64,000 nucleotides of DNA. Source: Lamellibrachia columna. Its lineage: Eukaryota > Annelida > Polychaeta > Sabellida > Siboglinidae. Below are positions 13,141-23,344 of this stretch, in pieces (the stretch's first letter is position 1; each line of letters opens with the position of its first letter). Position numbers and translations under genes: made by a program. The notes beneath the pieces were generated by a model. The model made no database searches and had not been told where the DNA came from. It saw only the letters and a program-made list of their open reading frames with translations. The stretch covers positions 3,269,501 to 3,333,500 of the forward strand of contig OY759268.1 of NCBI GenBank assembly GCA_963662155.1. The letters are read 5' to 3'.

Positions 13141-13176
13141 GGGGTGTACCTTGTATCAACATACAAGATACACCCC
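13141..13176. other. Short inverted repeat / hairpin
   Basis: Two 15-bp arms, GGGGTGTACCTTGTA and its near-perfect reverse complement, flank a 6-base loop TCAACA, with one mismatch between the arms. It could be the fused ends of a small inverted-repeat element or a transcribed hairpin. Confidence 0.7.
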
Positions 13177-13767
13177 GTCATAAAGGTGTCTAAAACAATG
13201 TCTTAATGCACGAGGGATCATACTGTCTTTGACATGTGCCTATGTTGTCAACCAGCAATGCAACTGTAAATATGTGTGCAGCACAGTAACATAATATTCT
13301 GATGTGGTCATCTTTTTTTGTTTGTTTAATGACCACCTTCATTTGGTTGAAGATTTTGGGGGGTAATCTTTGGTAGCAGGAAAGAGAGAAGAAATGTTGT
13401 AGTGCGATTTAGTGGGGTTGGGGGATGTAGAAAGGGGGACATCTAAATAGACCACAGCACTTTTTGAAGACCCTGGATCCAGAGTTAGTTGATAAAATAC
13501 AGGAAACCAGAGACCAGTACGTTCACGCATGATATTCCATGTATTATCTAGGTTATCCGCCAGATGGCGCCACTTAAACAAATCGAAACACGTTGCTATT
13601 TTGGGCTGGGGTTGGCTGCATTGAAGCGTCAGTCAGCGGCCTGGTTTGGACAACTTCTTTACTAAAATAAACCACGCTGCAAAAAATTGCTGAAAAGACG
13701 TATCAATATATGGATGCGTAAACCGTTTGTGATGAAAGATCACGGGTAATAAAATACTTAATGTGTG
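13177..13767. other. Unclassified interval upstream of a CR1-like LINE
   Basis: Contains an 80-codon minus frame with no recognisable domain. I see no repeat or gene here. Confidence 0.45.
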
Positions 13768-14932
13768 TATTTCAGAAAGCTTTCGATAAAGTGTCACATC
13801 AAAGATTATTACTTAAGCTAAAAGCCCTTGGCATAGGTAATGATGTAATCAACTGGATAGAAAAGTGGCTTACACACAGAAAACAGAGTAATAGTAGATG
13901 GTGAGATTTCAAACTGGAAATCTGTTTTGAATGGGGTACCACAGAGATCAGTACTAGGCCCTATACTGTTTTTAATATATACATAAATTATTTGGAAGAT
14001 GACATATCTAGCAAAGTACTCAAATTTGCAGATGACACAAAAGTATTCAGAAAGGTTACTGATGTTACAGATAAACACAGTTTACAGGATGATCTAGAAA
14101 AATTACTTAAATTATCATAAAAGTGGCAAATATTATTCAATTTTGGAAAGTGTAAATGTATACATATAGGACATGGAAACATGGACGAAGAATATAAAAT
14201 GGGGGATGCTGTACTAGGTAGAACCACACTAGAAAGGACAAAGGAGTAACATTTAGTGCTGAGATGAAAGTATCAGAGCAATGTGGGATTGCTGCTTCGA
14301 AAGGAAATCAAATTCTAGGGCTAATTAGGAGAACTGTCATGTATAAGGAGAAACAGCTAATTGTACCCCTGTACAAAGCAATAGTTATACCGCATTTGGA
14401 ATATTGTATTCATGCATGGAGGCTATATCGTAAAAAGGACATAGACAAGTTAGAAAGAATACAACGAAGTTCAACTAAAATGATTCCAGAATTGAGAGAC
14501 CTTAGTTACAAAAGTCGCTTATTACAATGTGGTTTGACAACACTAGAGACCAGGAGACTAAGAGGAGACCAAATAGAAGTGTTTAAAATAGTGAATGGTT
14601 ATGAGGATGTTGGCAGGAATATGTTCTTCAAACTTAAAGAAGGCAGTAGAACCTGAGGACACCAAACAGCATTAGTTAAGGAGCAGTGTAGGTTGGACAT
14701 GAGAAAGTACTCTTTCTCACAAAGGGTGAAAAATTAATGGAACAAACTGCCAAATGATTGTGTTAATGCTAGTAGTGTGAATATGTTTAAAAATAGAATT
14801 GACAGATATTTGATAAGGGCAGGCTACACATAGATGAGAAAATTGTTGGACTCTCGATAAACCAATGGCTTCCATGTCCATTTGCCATCTGGAACTTATT
14901 GTTTGGGATGGCAAACTTGTTAAATCTTGTCT
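13768..14932 (+). pseudogene. 5'-truncated CR1-like LINE (copy A)
   Basis: RT sequence begins abruptly with FQKAFDKVSHQRLL, continues through the palm (LKFADDTKVFRKV near 14020-14060), then the thumb and C-terminus (the 130-codon frame 14264-14656), and ends with a 3' UTR that finishes in CTTGTTAAATCTTG. Several frameshifts and stops disable it, including a stop where sister copies read RTRGH. It shares its 3' end with the copies at 17500, 19093, 21098, 25214 and 54588. Confidence 0.88.
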
Positions 14933-17484
14933 TACTATAACATATTCAATAATAAACATGATTATGTCGTGCAGTTGTCATCACAAACATTGAATCAAAC
15001 TATATATGTCAGACCTTACTTTCTCGGATGTAGTAAAACCATGGCAATTCATTCGCTTAGTTAATGCAGCAACTGGGACAAAGTGAAATAAAAAAATTAC
15101 TCCCAAGGTATCTCAATGCAACTTATATACCATATAAGTTAAACTTATCTGATACGTAGCCTTAATGGAGTTTTAGCGATAGGTTTGAAACAATTAACTT
15201 GCCCAAAATGCTCTAGTGTTTCCGGGTGTGGCAGGAAGTGGGACGTGGGTCCTCAAAAATGGTGGTAGGTTGGCCTCAACATTGGTGGGAGGTTGGATTG
15301 GTGGGAGATGTTACTCTCAAAACTGGTGAGAGGTTGCCCCTCCCCAAACAGGTGGCACTTAGGTTGAGACCCCTCCCATTACCGTTCTTAAAAGTACGAA
15401 CGGTAGTAAAATTTATTGGTGTTCTCCCTGTCCTGCTAATAAATATAACTTAGATATCTAGCTTACATCGCATGTAAAACTACAACATGTCGTCTTTGAA
15501 ATAACGTCTGAAAACTTATAAGTATTCACGTATTCACTGATGGATACCATTGTATCTGTGTTTAAGTATGAGTATCTCGGCGCGAAGCTTATGGAGCGAA
15601 GGTGACCGACAAATCCAGCTGACGTGATTGCCTATTAGTTACGAAGCTAGAAACAGGTAGAGCGAACAAACTGCTGAAACTGTCTAATGCGTTACGCAAT
15701 GATACCCACCATTGTCTGGAGTGATCGAAGTAGGAGCGGTCAGATGAATGCACGTGTTTTCCAGACCCACCGTGACACTGTAATTGAACGACCGCCACAT
15801 TACTAACTTGTTGAACAGAAATAGCCGCACCTCGTGTTAGCAATAGTTAGTACTAGACATACTTAACACATTAACCAAGGTTACAAATAACTTTCAATTT
15901 AAATTCTCAAATCAACAATCATCTATGATAAAACATAACAATATAACATAAACAAAATTGTTCATGCAGATTATATACTAAGTATTTATTGAAGTATTTA
16001 AGTTTCACGGTATGACACAGCCTAGGCATACGCGAACGACATTGAATTCAACGGGCGAGTTTCTTGCGAGACACTGCCACGCCCGTAGTTGAAGGGCCTA
16101 GTTGGAAATTCAAACATGTAATCTAAACTACAGTTTTACCGAGTCTACTTCATTAAAAGGCAAATATATATATATATATATGTGTGTGTAAATGTGACAA
16201 AACTAACTCACCAGTGTGTAGAAATGTAAAGCTGATCCGCGAGAAGGCCAACATGTCTAACGTAGAGTATCGCCGTTTGCACACGTCTCCGGTCCAGGAC
16301 AAACTGCGCTGGTCATTCACTAAACCCGTCCAGCCAGTTAATATGGGAGTGCCTCTGCTATCCTAGTGGCCTCTAGTGAGTGAATCAAGGTACTAACCAT
16401 GCGATATCATAGTGCACAAATTAGGGTTACGTTCCCCCACTTTAAAGTTTAGACATCCGCTGCTAAAATACATATGACAGTGGATTACTTAGGGGTATTG
16501 GGCCATATGACCCCTCTGGCTGAAATCTGATTTTTTTCAGGGTGTAACCTGTTGCGCCGCCTCATAGAAGTAAGTTAAATTAATGAGTTACTATGATTGA
16601 CTTGTCGAGATCCTAGATGGGCTATTTGTGTAGGGCCAGGTTACTCAGTTTGAAAAGTTTTGCTATGTACATGCAGTACCGGCGTCGTGCTTACAAATAT
16701 TGACACTAGCTGTCTCTGTGTTTCTCTCTCCGCCCCCCCCCCCCCCCCCGACGCTTACCTGCTGGATGTATGTACTCACGGCGAAAAAATTTCTTTGTAC
16801 GCAGCTCAGCGCCTCTGGAACATAACAGCTTCGAGATGCAGCTTCAGATTTTCTTTTAAAAACTGGATATGATCTCTTTAAATGTGTGTGCATGTTATGC
16901 TGGAAATGTATTGATGCCATTTTTGCTATTTACTTTAAACTTATTTAACTTTATTACTATTCACGTTTGATTTATTTGAATTAGTGATGTAAATTGGTGT
17001 ATCTGCGCATGCGCGTATGTTGAAGCATGTAAATATCATATCATGTCATATCATAACATATCATAATTAGCTGCACCAACGTGTGTGCATGGGGAAAATT
17101 AATATAACATAAATTTCCGCTTTTGCGTGTGTAGATGGGGAGGAAAATATGTTACGGCCGGAAGTGGAAATTCATCCATTATTTCCTTTGGTTGACATTC
17201 TCTGTTATAACTCATTGCTATTATATACAGTACCTATTATTGTAACTATAATATATTGATGTTATTAATAAACTGATGTCAACTACCGGCTCGTGGGCGA
17301 AGAGAACATCAGAAAATACCGTGGACGCGAAGTAACTTATGTTGTAACAGAACTGTTTTGGAAGTGGCTAAAGAGAAAGGTTCTATAGGGGTAGATTGTG
17401 TATCGTATGCAGCCTTACAGAAAAAGAACGGTGTTGTTTGGATATAAGGTTAGTTTTCACGGAGAAGAATACATGATTGGAGCA
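14933..17484. other. Long interval with no recognised gene
   Basis: Short frames of 60-85 codons occur on both strands with no family resemblance. Landmarks are a small TA run at about 16165, a C17 homopolymer at 16733-16749, a segment at about 16490-16560 related to 35640-35720, and TCATATCA-type short repeats at 17035-17065. Confidence 0.5.
16733..16749. repeat. Poly-C tract (C17)
   Basis: Seventeen consecutive C residues after CTCTCTCCG. The proline or glycine runs in open frames here come from this tract. Confidence 0.95.
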
Positions 17485-17499
17485 ACGTATCTACTAACT

Positions 17500-17665
17500 G
17501 TTTAAATGCTAGCACTCTGAATATGTTTAAAACAAAACTGAGAGATATCTCATCAGGGTAGGTTACACAAATACGAAACAATGTTGCTCGAGAAAACTAA
17601 ATGCTTTGTTGTCCATTTGCCATCTTGAGTGCATTGTTTTTCGTGGCAACCATATTACAGAAGGC
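17500..17665 (+). repeat. CR1-like LINE, 3'-terminal fragment
   Basis: The sequence matches the last codons and 3' UTR of the CR1-like family: LNASTLNMFKTKL in frame, then GGTTACACAAA, CTCGAGAAAAC and GTCCATTTGCCATC. Only about 165 bp remains, so this is a dead-on-arrival insertion or a decayed remnant. Confidence 0.75.
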
Positions 17666-18154
17666 AGGCAATTGCATCACCCAAAATGGCATCTAGGAAA
17701 ATGATGACGAAACATAACATATATCAGCTTGGAGGACATAGCAGTAAAGGTTAAAAGGTTAAAGGCATAAATTATGCTGGCTGAAGTCACCTATTGTTCC
17801 AGCCCGGACTTGACGCTCACTGAGTTGGTTCCATTCAACTATTATCTTTACAAAATCACAATTCCTGGATTGGTATGTTTGGACTACAGGCACTATTAAG
17901 TACCTGGAGTTATTGATTTGAAATTTTTCAACGATATTAACGGTCACAATTTATGGCGGATCCAGATTCTGAAAAAAGGGTTGCCAAGTTTACCAGAAAA
18001 TACACCAGATGGTAGATTTTCTGCAGGATACACGCAGGCACGCACATAGTAGTCCACTTTTGTATAATGCTACCCCTTTTGAAAGTGTACAATGACCTTA
18101 TAACAGCGGTAGACTCTCGTGAGGGGAAATTATCATGGAAAAGTCTTATATACT
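17666..18154. other. Unclassified interval
   Basis: Two frames of 62 and 73 codons on the minus strand show no recognisable domain. No repeat was found. Confidence 0.45.
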
Positions 18155-18326
18155 GCATGGCCTCTTGTGATAGGGACCTTACAAGGGGTGGACCACTGCA
18201 TGGCCGCTTGTGATAGGGACCTTACAAGAGGTGGACCACTGTATGGCCGCTTGTGATAGGGACCTTACAAGAGGTGGACCACTGCATGGCCGCTTGTGAT
18301 AGGGACCTTACAAGAGGTGGACCACT
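18155..18326. repeat. 43-bp tandem repeat, exactly 4 copies
   Basis: Four consecutive units of GCATGGCCGCTTGTGATAGG plus 23 further bases, with only a handful of substitutions. The total length is 172 bp, or 4 x 43. The unit is not a multiple of three and is not coding. Confidence 0.95.
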
Positions 18327-19092
18327 GAAAGCCATTCGTCCTCTCATGTTGTGTCGCCAAATGTGTCTCCAAAAAACACATCGTTGTGATTCTCGAGATG
18401 TGTGACATCATGGCTGTAGCTTCTTAGGGTGATACTCTGCTTTTCACAGAGAATTACCGTCTTTACTATTGGCTGCAGCTTAAGGCGGATGTCACTCACA
18501 CTGGTTTGCAAGCCTGACAATAGCTGTTGTAATTCACTATAATTTGTGTTTAAGGCATAATGGTAGAGTCAATAAGAATTACTGGGAACAAATGGCAGTA
18601 CTCGTCGCAACCTTCGAAGGATATCGAGAGTCCAACATTTGTATACATTCAGTGCGGTATTATTCTTCCCTGGAATCTACATCAGGTGGATGACACATCA
18701 GGTAGATGACACATCAGGTAGATGACACATCAGGTGGATGACACATCAGGTGGATGACACATCAGGGGTTTGTAAAGGGCAAGGAGAAGAACCTAAAATA
18801 TTAAATGACCCTCTTCGATTAAAATTCAAACGTATGTGGTGAAGCGTCTGAGGTGTATTGAGTTCTACCGTGGGTTGCCACAACGTATGGGATTTAGAAC
18901 ACGGAACAAACCGTATACGCGTGCAACAGTTCATTCATCCATGTCCAAATTCATCTATCCGAGTGGTGGCAGTAATTTACAAAGCTAAGCTACAAAACTA
19001 AGCTATGTGTGATCATTAACTCTGAATCAAGATACTGACATTTCACAAAGCACTGACAGGATACAATACTAGCAAAACCATGGCAACTGTCA
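18327..19092. other. Unclassified interval carrying a 16-bp repeat
   Basis: No gene recognised. It holds the short tandem repeat at 18680-18766 and a 62-codon minus frame without a known domain. Confidence 0.45.
18680..18766. repeat. 16-bp tandem repeat, about 5.4 copies
   Basis: The unit CATCAGGTGGATGACA is repeated five times plus a partial. The only variation is GTGG against GTAG. Confidence 0.93.
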
Positions 19093-20504
19093 GATTTAAC
19101 AAGATTTGCCATCCAAGCCAAAGGCCCAGATGGCAAGTGGACAAGGAAGCCATTGGCTTATCGAGAGTCCATCAATGTTCATCTACTTATAACCCGCCCT
19201 CCTGAGATATGTGTCAACCTTGTTTTTAAACATATTCACGCTGCTAACAATTACACAATCTGTAGATAATTTGTTCCATTCATTTATTGTCCTCTGTGAG
19301 AACGAGTGCTTCCTGATGTCCAATCTACATTGATCCTTTACTAATTTTACCTCATGTCCTCTAGTTCTGCTATCCTTCTTGAGTGAGAAAAACATATTTC
19401 TATCAATATTTTCATACCCATTCAATATCTTAAAAACTTCAATCTGATCTCCTCTTAACCTCCTTGTCTCTAGAGTTGTTAAACCACATTCTTTCAGGCG
19501 TTCTTCATAACTAAGGTCTCTCAGTTCTGGAATCATTTTAGTTGCTCTCCTTTGTATGCGTTCAAGCGTATCTATATCCTTCTTACGATACGGTCTCCAT
19601 GCTTGTATACAGTATTCTATATGAGGTCTAACTATTGCTTTATAAAGAGGTATAATTAACTTTTTTCCCTTGTATGTTATGTTTCTTCTAATCAATCCAA
19701 GAATTTGATTACCCTTTGAAGCTACAATACCACACTGCTCTGAAACTTTCATATCAGCGCTTATTGTAACTCCTAAGTCCTTTTCTTTTACAGTAGTACC
19801 CAGAACAGTATCTCCCATTTTATAGTTTACATTCAAGTTTCCATGTCCTGTATGTAGGCATTTACATTTCCCAAAATTGAACAGCATCTGCCATTTCTCA
19901 GACCGTTTCACTAATCTGTCTAGATCGTTTTGTAAATGTTGTTTATCACCATCAGTATTAACCTTTCTAAACAGTTTTGTGTCGTCCGCAAATTTCAGTA
20001 CGTTACTTGTTATACTGTCGTCCAAGTCATTGATATAAATTAAGAATAATATAGGTCCTAATACTGATCCTTGAGGTACCCCACTCAAAACCGATTTCCA
20101 ATTTGAAACTTCTCCATCTACTACAACTCGTTGTCTTCTGTCAGTCAGCCATTGTTCTATCCAGTCAGTTATGCTATCCCCGATACCATGGCCTTTTAAT
20201 TTAAGTAGTAATCTTTGATGTGGCACTTTGTCAAAAGCTTTCTGAAAATCTAAGTAGATAATATCTACTGGCGATCCCACGTCTATCCACTTAGTTATTT
20301 CTTCCAAAAAACATAACATATTTGTTAAGCATGACCTCGCTTTAAGGAATCCATGTTGAGATGAATTTAATAATTTATGCTTAACGAGGAAGTCCACCAT
20401 ATGGTCTTTAATTAACCTTTCTAATAATTTACAAATCACTGACGTTAAACTCACTGGTCTGTAATTCTCTGACTTATTTCTCGAACCCTTTTTAAATCGT
20501 TACA
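19093..20504 (-). mobile_element. 5'-truncated CR1-like LINE (best preserved copy)
   Basis: Minus-strand insertion. The 5' break is at about 20504, inside the codons for FKKGSRNK, and the 3' end lies at about 19093 in GGCAAATCTTGTTAAATC. It carries an uninterrupted ORF2 C-terminal frame. The least-decayed state of this copy suggests that it is the youngest of the family in the window. Confidence 0.9.
19183..20454 (-). CDS. LINE ORF2 fragment: reverse transcriptase palm to C-terminus (423 aa)
   Basis: Reverse transcriptase that would copy LINE RNA at a nicked target site. Visible motifs in order: HGFLKARSCLTN (fingers, about residue 35), IIYLDFQKAFDKVPHQRLLL (first catalytic Asp, about 65-85), SGVPQGSVLGPILFLIYIND (about 125), LKFADDTKLFRKV (catalytic FADD, about 155), GKCKCLHTGHG, EKDLGVTISAD, then the thumb-like block PLYKAIVRPHIEYCIQAW and RIQRRATKMIPELRDLSYEE. 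It ends LRRAGYK. The upstream endonuclease half is missing. The nominal Met is internal: the frame stays open to about 20499 and is cut by the truncation, so no native start exists. The similarity is to CR1-group elements often labelled jockey-like. Confidence 0.93.
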   Translation of the reverse strand: MSLTSVICKLLERLIKDHMVDFLVKHKLLNSSQHGFLKARSCLTNMLCFLEEITKWIDVGSPVDIIYLDFQKAFDKVPHQRLLLKLKGHGIGDSITDWIEQWLTDRRQRVVVDGEVSNWKSVLSGVPQGSVLGPILFLIYINDLDDSITSNVLKFADDTKLFRKVNTDGDKQHLQNDLDRLVKRSEKWQMLFNFGKCKCLHTGHGNLNVNYKMGDTVLGTTVKEKDLGVTISADMKVSEQCGIVASKGNQILGLIRRNITYKGKKLIIPLYKAIVRPHIEYCIQAWRPYRKKDIDTLERIQRRATKMIPELRDLSYEERLKECGLTTLETRRLRGDQIEVFKILNGYENIDRNMFFSLKKDSRTRGHEVKLVKDQCRLDIRKHSFSQRTINEWNKLSTDCVIVSSVNMFKNKVDTYLRRAGYK

Positions 20505-20533
20505 GTTGGTGTCCTTGTACGTAACAACCGTTA

Positions 20534-20857
20534 TTACGATTGGCTAGTAGTGAATGTGACGTCCCGACTGTTCGTGTTTATTTTTCTTTCGAAGTACAGT
20601 GTCTGATCATTCTTTTGATACCTTTTTAATTCAAATAATTGTAATGGGATGTGATTAAATAAAAAATATATATCTTCTTTCTTGCCCCTCGTTGGAACAA
20701 TTCTTTCGGACGCCCCTGACTGATCACTAATACGTAAAATGACACGTATGTTTTCTATGAAACGCTGAGTGTTACATATAGCAGATTCTTTGTTTGGCTC
20801 CAGACTGATACTGTTGATATGATGCTTGTAGACGTCTTTGAATAGGCGACTGGACAT
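20534..20857 (-). CDS. Hypothetical 107-aa frame
   Basis: Open minus-strand frame starting in a good context (TTCAAAATGTCC) and reading MSSRLFKDVYKHHINSISLE at its N-terminus. The protein is charged and non-repetitive, with no signal peptide or membrane segment. I do not recognise it. It sits between a truncated LINE and LINE debris, so it may belong to an unrelated repeat. Support is only length and composition. Confidence 0.25.
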   Translation of the reverse strand: MSSRLFKDVYKHHINSISLEPNKESAICNTQRFIENIRVILRISDQSGASERIVPTRGKKEDIYFLFNHIPLQLFELKRYQKNDQTLYFERKINTNSRDVTFTTSQS

Positions 20858-21097
20858 TTTGAATGGCTTGGGATCAAACGTTTATTTTTTTCTTTGAAGT
20901 GGGTGAAAGGATTTAGTTATTGTGTATTGTGTGTGGTTGCTCAACAAAATAACTCAAAGGTTAATAAACTATACTGCAAGGACACATTCGAAACGTGTCT
21001 AAGCCACTCAACAAAGGCGGGTCTTTGAAACTTGTATTGATAACAATGGGGTGTTACATGCTAAGCAACAGCTCGGAGTATTAGACACCTCAGGGCA

Positions 21098-21303
21098 TTG
21101 AATGGATGGAACAAATTGTCTACGGATTGTATAACTGCTAGCAGCGTGAATATGTTTAAAAACAAGATTAATCCATATCTCACGAGGGCGTGTTACACGT
21201 AGATGAACATTGTTGGACTCTCGATAAGTCACTCTCTTCCTTGTCTACTTGCTATGTGGGCCTTTGACTTCGATGGCAAATCTTGTTAAGTCTTGTTAAA
21301 CAT
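21098..21303 (+). repeat. CR1-like LINE, 3'-terminal fragment
   Basis: Plus-strand remnant of about 200 bp. It reads NGWNKLSTDCITASSVNMFK in frame, ends its ORF after LTRACYT, and has the family 3' UTR with a doubled CTTGTTAAG/CTTGTTAAA end. Confidence 0.8.
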
Positions 21304-21359
21304 CTAGATAAACCTAAACATATTTTACAAGATTTAACCAGATTTTCAACTATCTACTG

Positions 21360-22250
21360 CTGCTGAGAGTTCATCCTCAACTACTGCGCCCTCTCCACTT
21401 AGATAAAATCCATCTATCATGTACATATCAGTCCTCCCAACGAAACTTCCCCACAAATCCAACTTCCGCTTCCCTATACAGCTTCTGTACTAGCATGTTA
21501 ATTACCATCCCCGGCAGTTTCGATATATCAGACCCCTCATTCCTATTAATGATAGAATCCCTGAGAGAATTACCTGCTGAACACACTTCTGGGTTAGTGT
21601 TCTGAGTTACTGTCTGTATGGCAGTTGTACCCTCCCTCACTACATTATTTCTTCCTACGTGTGCTAAAACAGATCCACCCTTTCACGAACCTATAATGTT
21701 TTCTACCCTCTCAATTATAGGCAAGGCAAGGCAAGCAAACCACCACGTCATCTCCCTTGTTTAAGTCTCTGTCGGGTTTCCTAACTATCGATTCCCGCAC
21801 AAACATTCTCGTTCTCTCCCTCACCACCTCTATCACTACCTCAGAATAGCTCTTCCGTTCCGTTCCACTGCAGCCTTGTCACCTGGCAGACTATTATCAA
21901 TCTTCCTCTCACCCATCAACGTGTCACGTTTCCCTCCCGTCTCCTGGCTAACTTGAGCTCATGTCGCCTTCCTTCCTGACACTTTCCTCCCATCTCCCTC
22001 ACTCCCATCACACTCACTCTCGTCTCCTGTCTACGTCGCTCCTGTCTCCTTCTCTCCAGTTGTCTTACCTCCCATTTCTTTCCTTCCAGTCCCCATACGT
22101 TCTGTCTCTCTTCGACCTGTCACTCTACCTCCTCTAAGCCTCCTCCCGGGCTGAGGTGATATCTCCCTAGCATCTCTATCATCGTCTCCCCCCCCACCTT
22201 ATCATCTACTGCCCCCACTGGAACCACTTGCACAACCCACTGTCACGATT
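21360..22250 (-). pseudogene. CR1-like LINE ORF1 relic (esterase-type domain)
   Basis: Read on the minus strand, the region shows broken pieces of a CR1/jockey-type ORF1: a basic, Arg/Gly-rich N-terminal part (about 22200-21900), then segments reading ETRQRLKQG and IERVENIIGS, then VLAHVGRNNVVREGTTAIQ (about 21680-21620). The last resembles the HVGTNN block of the SGNH-hydrolase-like domain that some CR1 ORF1 proteins carry. The final part reads EVGFVGKF. Stops and frameshifts are frequent. Whether it once belonged to the ORF2 fragment at 19093-20504 is uncertain, because unrelated sequence and an oppositely oriented fragment lie between them. Confidence 0.55.
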
Positions 22251-22406
22251 TTTACTAGTATGAACGATAACATTCTTTAGTCCAGGGGTAATAATGAATA
22301 ACAGCGGATGAGCTGATGTGACTTACTTTACTTTCGTGTTCAGATTATGTATATAATAACCAATACTATGGCAAATATGTATCATTGATATGAGACTAGA
22401 ACACAC

Positions 22407-22408
<2 letters not shown>

Positions 22409-22446
<38 letters not shown>
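22409..22446. repeat. (AT)n microsatellite
   Basis: About 38 bp of pure AT repeat. Confidence 0.97.
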
Positions 22447-22450
<4 letters not shown>

Positions 22451-23340
22451 TGCGCATTTATTACGTAAATTGTACAATAAGATAAGTTTAGTGTTCAAAA
22501 CATCAACAGTTATACAGTATAAAAAGTATACCACTTAGTATATTAATGATCCCTGACATCATGACATAATGACAATGTTCAGTTAAAATCGAGACTAGTT
22601 ATAATTACAAGTTAAAATGACAATTTTCAGTCTTACCAGAAATAGAGTTCAACGATTTTGAAAGTTGTATCCTTGGATGTGGGTTAAACTAAAAGCTAAC
22701 TTCGACTCCTTCCCTGGGTCGTCACAGGGATAATTCTAAAACTTTGCACACATAACACTTGACGATCGTTGGGTAAACGGATTTTATTCACGGACGAACA
22801 CTTTTACGATGACGGACGAAACAAGACGAACCAGTCGAATCAGTAGAAACGCTTCGACTGTGAAGATCGATGTACGCTTCAATGAAGTTGTTTGTCGACG
22901 CATGTCACGCGATCACCATGGCACGATGAACGTCTCGACGATGGGAATCAACGTAAGTCGCACAGTTGTGTAGACGTAATCGCCTCAATGTAGATCTTTT
23001 ATACGAATTAATGATCATCTTGTCGCTTTTGTGAATTTCCATTTTAACTTATCGAATAAATTATGCAACTAGAATCATTACAAGGATTATTTCATCTTTT
23101 CTTCACTAACAATTAATATCAGAACATTTCAACTTAACAATAAGGGCTTTATTCGCGCAATAATTTTCTACATAGTTGCCAAAATTTCAGCTTAAAAATA
23201 CAGTTGTTACAAAATACACATCATCACACACTTAAACCAAAACTACGAATAGCGCTTAAGTTCGTTCCCGTCACTAAAACCAAATCTGGATGATTACACA
23301 ACAGTAGTTAGTAGACCTCTACTAACTACTCACAACACAT
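22447..23340. other. Interval upstream of the L2-like LINE
   Basis: No coding frame recognised. The 22680-22990 part is richer in CG dinucleotides (GACGAAC, TCGACG motifs) than the surroundings and may be the 5' UTR or promoter of the LINE that follows, but this is inference from position only. Confidence 0.35.
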
Positions 23341-23344
23341 CTAT

